A stretch of 64,000 nucleotides of DNA, taken from the NCBI GenBank assembly GCA_019188255.1, contig JAETXT010000005.1, positions 2,976,001 through 3,040,000 of the forward strand, given 5' to 3'. The DNA comes from Verticillium longisporum (Eukaryota > Ascomycota > Sordariomycetes > Glomerellales > Plectosphaerellaceae). Below are positions 1 to 10,909 of the stretch, in pieces (position 1 is the first letter of the stretch; each line of letters opens with the position of its first letter). Made by a program: the position numbers and the translations under genes. A model generated the notes under the pieces. It had not been told where the DNA came from, did no database searches, and saw only the letters and a list, made by a program, of their open reading frames with translations.

Positions 1-126
1 CTCCTGCCAGATAGTGAATGTTTTGCAACAACGTATCACAATGACAGTGTGTGGAAGGGACGCAATGTGGGCACAAAAATGGCCCAAACCATTGAGAGAA
101 TGAAACTAATACAAGTAAAAAAGTAG

Positions 127-209
127 ACTCCACGGCGAGGCTCGAACTCGCAACCTTATGATATCTCTATGAGTAGAAGTCATACGCGCTACCATTGCGC
201 CACGCGGAG
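127..209 (-). tRNA. tRNA-Arg (anticodon TCT) with an 11-nt intron
   Basis: Read on the minus strand, a full cloverleaf can be drawn. The 7-bp acceptor is CTCCGCG/CGTGGAG with one G-T pair, the D stem is GCGC/GCGC, the anticodon stem is TATGA/TCATA, the variable loop is AGGTT, and the T stem is GCGAG/CTCGC with loop TTCGAGC. Between the two halves of the anticodon stem lie 18 nt. These split into a 7-nt loop (CTTCTA...A, anticodon TCT) and an 11-nt intron just after position 37, the normal place for a nuclear tRNA intron. The first TCATA inside the intron duplicates the 3' stem strand, so an intronless fold is also possible but would leave a 16-nt variable loop. No CCA is encoded, as expected in a eukaryote. 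It decodes AGA. Confidence 0.85.
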
Positions 210-3200
210 CAGGTCTGAGGTGGGATTTCAGACCCCGGGCTTTGCATTATATACCGCAAGCTGCGATGATCTGGACTACCGTCCCCCTTCCGGAAGTCAA
301 GCTTGTGTCATGATTGAGTGGCCTGTGCATCAAACCATGGGTGCGGCATACCGAGCTCGCTATAGGCCAGGTATAAGTCACCGACCGCAACTTCGGAGTC
401 GGGTATTTGTGGCGCCCCTTGACAATTATGGCGGAACTCTGTCCTTCCGTGCTGCCCGTTGGTCATCGTCTCCAACATTTAGTGCATTTCAAGCCATGTT
501 ATTCTGGTCCCAACAATCAAGCGCCCTTTCCCTAGTTTGTGAACATCTATCGGTCGCAGGTCCACCTTGTTCTTCGAGTTTAGCCTGCTGCAATTGTACC
601 GACTGCTCTGGTCGGCCTGCAGATATTACTTAGGATCCTGAGGAGAGTTCAATTTGTGTTGATGTTCAGTGCATACCATGAAAAAGCTCTTGATATCTTG
701 ATTCCTTTCCGACTCTTGTCTGGGATGGTCAATTGTGCTTGCACTATACCGCCTGCCGCAAGAACGCTTCGTTCTCGCCGTGTCGATCGTGCATCGCTCG
801 ACATGACATATCTGGGCAACCAGTGGTAATGTGAACCGCAAGAATGCAGTTCAAATGTGATGTTAGTCAGCCCGGCGTGGCTGCGCCCGAAATGAAGCAA
901 CATGAAACACGACAGAGCCAGCCAGGTTTGGGTGCGCCATCCAGATGTGTTCGAATGGCGCAAGGTGTCCGACTTGCATGCGTGCGTGAAGAGTCAGGGT
1001 GCATCGGCATGAATTTCTCGTTCAGGAAGTTGCGAGGTCCAAGAGCAGGGGTATCGTGGAAAAGAGACGCCCGAAATCCATTGACCCTTATCTGTGCGCC
1101 CATATTCACATGCGAGGTGCAAATGGAGAGTGCGAACTCGAGTCCCACATCATTCGTCGTCCAGTAAAGCATCATCGTCGTGCGAGAGCCTGACAGCGAT
1201 GCCTCGATGACCCCGTCAGTTGGGCTTCGTATAGGACGACAACGGAGCCACGTGCAGTCCCTGTAGGCACTCGTTTGTTCCACCGGCAGTCCCATCATGA
1301 ACCGCCAATGAGATTTCTCACGCGCGCCGTGTATCAAGTCAGTAGAAGACTTGGCAGTGGGCATACGAGCACGGACTCTAGAGCACCTCGGTGCGACTAG
1401 AGAATGCCACTTTGGCTTTTGAGTGGAGATAAGCCTTCCGGCGGAAGGCAGGGAAATTCCAGGAAACGCTGGTTATAATCAATGCCGGGGCTTGGTGCAG
1501 GGTTTTTGCGAACGAAGTTCTGCGAGGTTAATCATATGGTCGCTTGTTGGTGTGTTGCTGAAGTCGTGCGAGATCAACGAGCTGAGCACTCCACGATTTC
1601 AAATGCAATGTTGCTGCTATCAAAGCCCTTCGGCTGCGGGGTGCCTCTGTACGATCTCGGAACTGACGTGCAACTCAGCTATCCCTTCGCCTTCCTGAAC
1701 CTCCCATGTCTCGAGCGGCTGTAGGGCCGATTGATGGTCCCAGCACCAGCAGACATTCGCCAGGGCGTCTTAAGGGAACATGACGCCGAACCACCGAGGA
1801 GAGGCTGGCGCCTCAGATGTGTAATAAAGTGCAGTGGCGGCTGCGATGGATGCAGGGCGGAAGAGGGAGGAGGGGGGAAAAGCAAACTGTATCCGTTGTG
1901 ACACCAACCAGTGCAGGGAGGTTGCCCAAACTTCACGTCCACCAGAGGCATGATGCCTCCTGCCAAGCCTCAATAGGACTAGCTCAGCGACGGTTCTAAC
2001 GGGCGGGCTGACCGACCTGCTAGTTTTGGGGATGAGGCTTTTGGCTGGCGAGAGCCGATGCGTGAGTGAAGTGCTGGGGGAGAGGTGATCGACTCTTTGT
2101 TCGGCGCCGAGTCAATGCGGTGTCCAGTGATGTGCATAACCTGAGTGGGCGTGAGGTGTGAGGCTGTGTGTCGAGCACGTCATGTCGTGTGTAGGTACAC
2201 GACCTTCGGCGCAAACTTCATCCTTGCTGCCGCTTACTGGTATGGAAGAGAACGACCTGTCAGACATTTTTCGTGGCAGAACAGGATTCAGAACCGATGT
2301 GAATCATTCAGCTACTGTCAAATCCGAGGTGTCCTGGGGTGAACCTGGGTAAAAATGAAGGACTGTTGAGGGTCGAGGGTAGATGATACTTTAGATTGGA
2401 GGTGGACCCTCTGGCCCGCCAAGTCGGCATATTACGAGAAGTGAAGACATTGCGTTACTGACGGAGTATCTCTCGATGCACAGGCGAACAGAATGCCGGG
2501 TAGTTGTGTCTTCGGCGCAAGCACGAAATGTAGCGAACGTGCGCAGTTCGCTGAAGAAGAAGCACGGATTGCGGCGTGCACCAGTCTTTGACATTTCAAA
2601 ACCAGCTCTGAGGTGAAGCAACAATCTCTATTAGGACAGTAAGGGGGCCCCTTTGTAGGCTTGGTCAACACGTTTGCTCTGTTGTGGACGCCCATGGTTC
2701 GCAGGCCCTGGTTCATCTTCGACGCCTAGATGCTGGGCTGACCCTAAAGCTTGCTCACCTTGCCTTACCTACGTAGGTAGGGTACCTCATCTTCGAGTTT
2801 GGCATCAAAAGTGCGGAGATGCCTGGCCTCGAAACCTTGAGGTCGTGTGGTACAATTGAGATGCTGGCGCCCGATTCGGTGGTGGAAGTACTGCCCCAGT
2901 CTCGAGGTGGGAAACCCCATCCCCAGCCGCCCCTGCCATCACAGTCCTGGCTTCTAACTGGCCACTGCCCTCTGGCTGCTGGTGGCGCCCCCCCAAGCGC
3001 CCCCCATTGACCCTCGAACCCTCGACCATTCAGTCCGCTCCTGCCCTGTGGATGGAACCCAGCCAGAAAAGAAGCTATCCATTCCAATGCGCTTCCCTCC
3101 TCACTACAGGTGCCTGCTCCTCCTTCCCTCCCCTTCCTCCACCGTCACCTCCTTACGACACACGACTCGCCGACCCGGGCTTCCGACCCGACTTCATCAA

Positions 3201-3857
3201 TAGGACGCTGCAAAGTAAAATCGTCAGTTTCAACTTTTGCCGCGGACCGTCTCGTTGGAACCTGCTTGCTCCGTCGGCCATAATCACACCCAGCCAGAGT
3301 CGACTACTCCTCCCCTGCATTATCGCATCTTCGAACTGCTGACCACGTATTACCCACTTTCGTCCGCTAGTCAGCCATCTCGAGACGGAACATAGCAACC
3401 TGACCAACCGATCCCCTTCGATTCCTACGAAACTATCTGGATCGATCATTGAGGTCGCTGAAATTCACCAATCCATTTGCTGTCTGAGGTAGCGCAGCAT
3501 CCGTACCTCGACACGCGCCCCCGTATCCCACCATACCCGACAGCCGACGTCGCAAGGCGTCACTCCAAGTCGCTACGTTGCTCGTCCACATTGATCGCTG
3601 TCCAACATTCAAAACACTATCGCAACCCGTGTCGCCTATTATCTGTATAGTGGCGGAAGAACAATCAATACTTGTTCCGCTCCTGTCTCGTCGTCTCGTC
3701 GTTTCGCTGAGGCCGCCTGCGATGGGCATGTGAAGGCGATTGGTACTGCGACAGACACGCCCACCCTTGGATGCTGCAACATCCCCCGCGGAATCAATCA
3801 ATCGAACTCTTTACGACGTATCAACGCTCCCCCCGTCGCTCGACTCCCGACGTCAAG
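210..3857. other. Gene-poor region upstream of G-alpha
   Basis: Open frames here are short, overlap on both strands and lack recognisable motifs or consistent codon bias, so I call no gene. A 14-bp perfect palindrome (TACCTACGTAGGTA) lies at 2766-2779, next to another GGTACC. From about 3100 to 3850 the plus strand becomes pyrimidine-rich, as is typical of a fungal promoter and long 5' leader for the G-alpha gene that follows. Confidence 0.5.
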
Positions 3858-5210
3858 ATGGGTGCGTGTATGAGTTCAAATAACGAGGAGGTGGACCAAA
3901 AGAAGAAAAGCCAGGCCATTGACCGGCAATTGGAGGAGGATTCTAGACGACTTAGGCGCGAGTGCAAGATTCTTCTTCTTGGTAAGCTGACATACCAAAC
4001 AACACTCGGCGTTTTATATTCATCCTGCTCACGCAACTCTTGAACAGGTTCCGGCGAGAGCGGCAGGTCAACGATCGTCAAGCAGATGAAGATCATACAT
4101 CTGAAGGGATACTCCGAAGACGAACTTTATAATTACCGACCAACGGTCTTTAAGAACCTTGTCGAATGCGCGAAAGCTGTCATTCTCGCCATGCGCCAGT
4201 TCGACCTGGATCTTTCTACCCCCGAGAACAAGGAATACGCCGCATTTCACTTGGACTACACAGTCGAGTCTGGTCCCCAAGCACATATTGACCCACAGAT
4301 TGGCCTGGCAATACAATCGATATGGGGGGACCCGGCAAAGGACCAATTGATGGAAAGACAGACCGAGTTCTATCTGATGGACTCAGCAGAATAGTGAGCC
4401 TTTCGTAAGGACGCTTCAGATGTGACCTGATGGCTAACCATCGACGTTTAGCTTTTTCCAGGAAGTCATGCGAATAGTTGCGCCAGATTACCTCCCCAGT
4501 GAGATGGACGTGCTCCGAGCTAGAACCAAGACGACAGGCATCTACGAGACACGATTCCAGATGGGTCAACTCAGCATCCAGTAAGGGTTCCGTGGAGTGC
4601 CGAGTACATGTAGTTGGCATGCTGACTGTTGATGTAGCATGTTTGATGTTGGAGGTCAGCGGAGCGAGCGGAAGAAGTGGATACACTGCTTCGAGAATGT
4701 AACGTCGATTATTTTCTGCGTTGCTCTCAGCGAGTACGATCAGGTGTTGCTAGAAGAGAGCAGTCAGGTGAGCCACAGCTCCAGACACCGTTGTGAGCAA
4801 GGCGTGCTAACAAGACCAGAACCGCATGATGGAGAGCTTGCTCCTTTTCGACTCTGTGGTCAACTCTCGGTGGTTTATGAGGACGAGCATCATCCTGTTC
4901 CTGAACAAGGTTGATATTTTTAAGCAAAAGCTTAACCGATCGCCAATGGCAAACTACTTCCCGGATTACTCGGGAGGCAACGATGTCAATAAAGCAGCCA
5001 AATACTTGCTGTGGCGCTTCAACCAGGTCAACAGAGCGCACCTGCACCTCTATCCACAGTATGTCGATCTAGCCCCGAACAGACGTTGACATTTGCTTAC
5101 CTCCTTTCAGTCTCACTCAAGCGACGGACACGTCAAATATCCGTCTGGTCTTCGCAGCGGTCAAGGAGACGATTCTCAACAATGCCCTGAGAGACTCGGG
5201 TATTCTCTAA
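3858..5210 (+). CDS. gna3: G protein alpha subunit, group III (GNA-3/MagA type)
   Basis: Six exons: 3858-3981, 4048-4393, 4452-4580, 4638-4767, 4820-5058, 5111-5210. They join in frame to 355 aa, the usual length of the family. The start MGACMSS gives Gly2 for N-myristoylation and Cys4 for palmitoylation. Visible GTPase elements are the P-loop GSGESGKST (about residues 42-50), the switch I arginine region [26 protein letters not shown] (switch II), the guanine-specificity motif FLNKVD and TQATDT near the end. The C-terminus is SGIL and lacks the cysteine that is the pertussis-toxin site of group I subunits, which fits group III. In related fungi this subunit couples nutrient receptors to adenylate cyclase and affects conidiation and virulence; that role is inferred by family. 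All introns are GT-AG and 52-66 nt. No anomalous residues were noticed. Confidence 0.97.
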
Positions 5211-6815
5211 TGGAAAGGGGTGTGTTTCCGGCCCGCCGAAGATTGATGATGTCTTGACAAGACCTTTCTTATGTTTTTCCATGTGAGCGATTGCAGCATT
5301 GCCCGGCGTTGGGGCGGAAAGACTGCTGGCGGCGTTGGCGTTTCGTTTGGCTCCACGCTCTCTACACACGCGACATGATAGTGAGATCTTTGGAGTAGTT
5401 CGATTGGGTGGGTTATTTGCCTTCCTTACTCCGACAGATCTCAGGGTGAGGAATGGCCCAAAGTGGTTTCCCAACGTGTGCGCTGGGGCGGCTTTGCCGT
5501 GGTGGAAGCTACGGAGAGGCTCTCGACACAGAGAACGGCACAGTCCTCTGCCTTCAATTTTTTTATTAGCGAAAAGCCCAAAATCCAAGGGCGCAGCGCT
5601 TGGTGCGAAGACCAGCGGATGGGAGGCCCCGAGTGTCATGTGAGGCTATCATGCCTGACGTGACGAGATCGAAGGGTTGATATTTTGGTCAGTGTGTTAC
5701 GGGGCCGACCAACTTTGAGACCCCACGGACCAACAAAGCGAAGTGAACAATTCTTTCTTCTCTTCTTGTTTCTCCATGTGTCTGTGACTTGGTGGGGTGC
5801 TGAGAAGTGCTAAAATCGAGACAGCCCGACAGGAAACGACTGTTGCGTAGGATCGTTGGTAGGTAGCGAAGGGTTGATGGTCTGTCTTGAGAGGGGCTCA
5901 CAGTGAGGGAAAGGTTCCAAGAGGAGCTTGTGTGGGGTCAATGGAGGCCTAAGCTCCAGGCACCCGCAAAACAACCAAGCTCTTCCCTGTCCGTAGACAG
6001 CTCGCCTCAGCTCAGCTCCCACTTTGCCCTCCCTTCACTCACTTCTCTCCATTCCTGACCATACTGAGTGGAAGGATGGTCGGTGCTTGCAGTTGCTCGT
6101 CATTCTGACCGACAATCAGTTCCGGCGGCCCCGGTCCCACTGAGGCTCCATGCATCTCAATGAGTCCTGGCACCACCAGCACCAGCGCCAGCGCCAGCAC
6201 CGTCGATGTGGATAGAAAGGTACCTAGGTTCCCAACACAGGCGGGTCTATTGCGGGTCTGGCGGGGCAGGGGGCCAAACAACGCACGCCAACAAGCACGC
6301 CCCAGGATGCATGCAGAGCGAAGAGGAACGAGTCGAGCTACTCGTGTCGAGACGCGAATTTGGTTGGGTTCCTCATGGGAGGTGTCCTGTCCTGCTCCTG
6401 CCGCTGCCTGATATCGCAGTATGGGCATTGACTGGAAATTGCCATGGGCGTGAAACGAAGACATGCAACGGAAGTCGTCACCCCGCATCATGGCTCCCAG
6501 ACTACCATGCAAGTGCAGCACGAACAGCAAGTACGACGGTAGGAGGGGAAGCAGGGTGAGGTCATATCGGCTGAGGTGCTTGTGCCCGCTGCTACCGATG
6601 CTGCTCTGCCTGTTATTCTCCGCATGCTTTCCCATGCCTGCCTGGGTAGATACCCAGCTCCCGTACCTTGACGGTGCGTTGCTCGTGCTCGGTAGCTTGC
6701 TAAGAATAAACGCGGTCAAGACGGGTGGTGCCATCGTTCGAGACCCATTGTCGACCCGCCAGGAAGATACCTGAAGCAGCAGCAACCACACACATGGTGT
6801 GAGACGGCGTCCATT

Positions 6816-6840
6816 TCTGATCTGATCTGATCTGATCTGG
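6816..6840. repeat. (TCTGA)n pentanucleotide microsatellite
   Basis: Four perfect TCTGA units plus one ending in TCTGG, just before a hexanucleotide repeat. Confidence 0.9.
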
Positions 6841-6848
6841 GTTGGTCT

Positions 6849-6872
6849 GGCCACGGCCACGGCCACGGCCAC
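6849..6872. repeat. (GGCCAC)4 hexanucleotide repeat
   Basis: Four perfect tandem GGCCAC units. On the minus strand they read as alternating Ala-Val codons and create a long spurious frame. Confidence 0.9.
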
Positions 6873-7656
6873 CCAGCCAGCCCTGTCGGCTTGGTTGACT
6901 CGACCACGACGCTACCATCATCTCGCCTGCAGCAAGCAGCTTGGTAGCTTCGCTTCCGCTTCTTAACCTCGACTCCCCGCTCCATTCCTCGCTGTCATTC
7001 CTCCCCCTTTCCTCTCCCAGTCCGTTGCCCAACACCAATCGGCACCGAAAGCATCACCAGCAGTTCATCTCTTTACTTTACCTCCGGGGCCGTCTTGCTG
7101 AGTAGGACCACTGCTCGGTTGCTCAAGTCCCCTCGCCACTTCACAGAGTAAGTCTCTCTGACTTCCAATGCCCCTCTCCCAGACTTGCGTAATCGACCAC
7201 CGAGCTCGGCAACGCCGGCGCCACGTCTCTGTCTCGAGGTCAGAGCATCGACTTCAACAGCAAAGGCAATCATTTTCTCATCCAACTGCCATCTGAAGGG
7301 GGAGCTGCCTCTTCTGACTGAGCTTGTTGGCACATCTTTGAGTGGGCACGCAGTCACCAGAGAGCTCTCCGTCTGACGAGCTACCTCAATCAAATGTCGA
7401 ACCCCGCCCTTCCCCGCCACAGCCAAATAGCTTAGCTCAAGTTCTCGACAACGCGGCTGGCTGCGCGACAAGCTCTCCTACTTGCAGCCACCTGTAGACT
7501 GTTATCGCCCTACTTTTCAGGATCACTAGGCTATGCAACTGCTTACTCCCGAACGGCAAGAAAGTTGTAACGCCGTCGTTCAGACGCTGACGTGCGTGAT
7601 TAGCAGACTCCCCAAAACCGCCTACCGGTCGTGATCCGTCTGGCAAGTCAACCAAC

Positions 7657-10600
7657 ATGTCCAAGGCCGCCAACACTACGGAGCGACTGCCGCTCCGTGA
7701 GCGTCGCCCCTCGACCGGAGCTCCCATCGTCGACATTCAGGGATCCGTGGGCCCCGCAGGCATCTCTCGTCCCAAGCACAAGCGAACGGCCACCGGCTTC
7801 GGTGCCGGCGAGATCAAGAGCGTTGAGGGTAAGCAGACACAGTCCTAATTCACATCCCTCCTCCCTGCATCAACATTGCGAAATGCGCCAAGCCAGCTGA
7901 GCGAGCCCTGGCGGGGCCTGAGGTCCTGGGGCCCGTGAAGCTTGGAGGGGGAGGGGATCCCAGGTCCGACCTACCCCGCACTCGGATCGACAAATGCACC
8001 CCTGTCCTCATATCATCCTTTCGCTAGCCTGAGCTCCCTCCTATCAGTCCTCTCACCCTCGTCGTCACCATCCGCTATCAACATCAGGCCACACCACAGC
8101 ATGCCCCACACTAACGTCTACCTTTCTTCCTAGCCTCCATACCCGAGCCTCAGCGAGAGGCCTGGGCGAGGAACCAGCCTAAGGGCTTCGCGAACAAGGA
8201 TGATTTCCAGCGCGAGGTCGTCCGCCATGTCGAGACGTCCCTGGCCCGCAGCATGTTCAACTGTGATGAGACGGCTGCCTACTCCGCTACTGGCCTAACC
8301 TTCCGCGATCGCCTCATCACTCAATGGAACAAAACCCAGCAGCGCCAGACGCTGACCGACGCCAAACGGGTGTACTATCTTTCTCTTGAGTTCCTCATGG
8401 GTCGTGCTCTCGACAATGCCATGCTCAATGTGGGGATGAAGGACATTGCCAAGTGTAAGTGGGCTGATGACCCTTGTTACATTATGAATGATCTGACAGA
8501 GTTTCCACCCCAGCCGGTCTCAGCGATCTTGGTTTCCGCATCGAAGACATCATCGAGCAAGAGCACGATGCTGCTCTCGGAAACGGAGGTCTGGGTCGTC
8601 TGGCTGCTTGTTTCCTTGACAGTCTGGCCTCGCTCAACTACCCCGCCTGGGGTTACGGTCTGCGCTACCGCTACGGTATCTTCAAGCAGGAGATCATCGA
8701 TGGGTACCAGGTCGAGGTTCCCGATTACTGGCTTGACTTCAACCCTTGGGAATTCCCCCGCCACGACGTCACTGTCGATGTAAGATGACCTTTCGTCCCA
8801 CCTATCACCGCTCTAGCGTGTACTTTTTTCCACTCGTTCTCGCTGTACTGACTCTAGCAAAGATTCAATTCTACGGCCATGTCAATAAGTCAAGCGACGA
8901 GAACGGCAAATCGATTGCTTACTGGGAGGGCGGCGAGACAGTCCAGGCTGTTGCCTATGATGTGCCCATCCCTGGCTATGCGACTCCGTCCACCAATAAC
9001 CTTCGTCTGTGGTCGAGCAAGGCTGCGAGCGGCGAGTTTGATTTCCAAAAGTTCAACAGCGGTGACTACGAAAGCTCCGTCGCCGACCAGCAGCGAGCCG
9101 AAACGATCAGTGCCGTCCTGTACCCCAACGACAACCTAGAGAGGGGCAAGGAGTTGCGTCTGAAGCAGCAATACTTCTGGGTTGCTGCGTCTCTCTACGA
9201 CATTGTCCGTCGCTTCAAGAAGACGAAGCGTGCTTGGAAGGAGTTCCCCGATCAGGTCGCCATTCAACTCAACGACACGCACCCCACCCTAGCCATCGTT
9301 GAGCTGCAGCGCATCCTGATTGATTTAGAGAAGCTTGAATGGGATGAGGCCTGGAACATCGTCACGGCTACTTTCGGTTACACCAACCACACCGTTCTGC
9401 CCGAGGCTCTGGAGAAGTGGTCCGTCGGCCTCATCCAGAATCTCCTGCCCCGGCACCTGCAGATCATCTACGACATCAACCTGTATTTCCTCCAGGCTGT
9501 CGAGAAGAAGTTCCCTGGCGACCGCGAACTCCTCAGCAGGGTGTCCATCATAGAAGAATCACAGCCCAAGATGGTTCGCATGGCGTATCTCGCTGTTGTC
9601 GGCTCCCACAAGGTCAACGGCGTGGCTGAACTGCACTCCGATCTCATCAAGACGACCATCTTCAAGGATTTCGTCAACATTTACGGCCCAGACAAGTTCA
9701 CGAACGTCACGAATGCAATCACGCCCCGGCGCTGGCTCCACCAGGCCAACCCTCGCCTGTCTGACTTGATTGCGGCTCGCACGGGCAGCAACGAGTACCT
9801 CAAGGACTTGACTCAACTCAACAAACTGGAACAATTTGTGAAGGACAAAGAATTCCGCAAGGAGTGGGCTGAGATCAAATACGCCAACAAGGTTCGCCTA
9901 GCCAAGTACATCAAGTCAACCACAGGTGTCAGCGTCAACCCAGCGGCACTCTTTGACGTACAGGTTAAGCGTATCCACGAGTACAAGCGCCAGCAGATGA
10001 ACATCTTTGGTGTCATTCATCGCTACCTCACCCTCAAGGCCATGACGCCAGAGGAGCGCAAGAAACAGCAGCCGCGTGTGTCCATCTTTGGTGGCAAGGC
10101 TGCACCCGGTTACTGGATGGCAAAGCAGATCATTCATCTGGTCAACAACGTTGGTGCCGTTGTCAACGTGGACGAAGATATTGGCGATCTTCTCAAGGTC
10201 ATTTTCCTCGAGGACTACAACGTCAGCAAGGCCGAGATGATCATCCCCGCATCTGATCTCAGCGAGCACATCTCCACAGCTGGCACAGAGTACGTACTCC
10301 AAAAGGTCCTTGCGATAATTCTTTTGATGGGGTTGTTAACACGGTGGCAGAGCGTCTGGTACGAGCAACATGAAGTTCGTCCTCAATGGCGGATTGATCA
10401 TTGGCACCTGCGACGGTGCCAACGTAAGTGACCCCTGGCCATGTGGAATGGGTTTCCACGTGAGACTTTTGAAACCACATGCTAATCTGTCATGGTAGAT
10501 CGAGATTACGCGCGAGATTGGCGAGAACAACATCTTCCTCTTCGGCAACTTGGCCGAAGATGTCGAGGATCTGCGCCACGCACACAACTACGGCTCCCAC

Positions 10601-10909
10601 TCGCTCGACTCGGACCTGGTCAAGGTGTTTGCCGAGATTGAGAAGGGTACATTCGGATCGCCGCACGACTTTGGAGCTCTGGTATCGGCGGTGCGCGACC
10701 ACGGCGACTACTATCTCACCTCGGATGACTTCCATAGCTACATCGAGACGCATGCGCTCGTGGACGAATCGTACAAGAACCAGGAAGAGTGGATCACCAA
10801 GACGATTACGAGCGTGGCTCGCATGGGTTTCTTCAGCAGTGACCGTTGCATCAACGAGTACGCCGAGGAAATTTGGAACATTGAGCCCCTGGTCGTTGAC
10901 GACCGGTAA
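7657..10909 (+). CDS. gph1: Glycogen phosphorylase (GH/GT35)
   Basis: Six exons: 7657-7828, 8134-8454, 8514-8779, 8863-10289, 10351-10423, 10499-10909, giving 889 aa, the normal size for fungal glycogen phosphorylase. The enzyme uses pyridoxal phosphate to release glucose-1-phosphate from glycogen in the cytosol. Recognisable blocks are [16 protein letters not shown] near residue 120, the substrate-site loop [40 protein letters not shown] and the PLP-lysine block ASGTSNMKF spanning the exon 4/5 junction, followed by GTCDGAN. The N-terminal extension (about 80 residues, with PSTGAPIVD and KHKRTATGF) is the region phosphorylated in yeast Gph1, so phospho-regulation is likely but inferred. Intron 3 (8780-8862) uses the acceptor AAAG before ATTCAATT, the only choice that keeps frame. 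The first intron is unusually long (305 nt). Confidence 0.97.

Larger units (their letters stand above)
5211..7656. other. Intergenic region, promoter of glycogen phosphorylase
   Basis: No credible gene was found. A 277-codon minus-strand frame at 6039-6872 is a by-product of two microsatellites (6816-6840 and 6849-6872) and has no motif. A GGTACCTAGG motif occurs near 6219. The last 600 bases are C/T-rich and probably contain the promoter and leader of the downstream gene. Confidence 0.5.

Noticed and set aside
6039..6872. 277-codon minus-strand open frame
   Set aside because: Its start region is the translation of two microsatellites, and the rest shows no motif.
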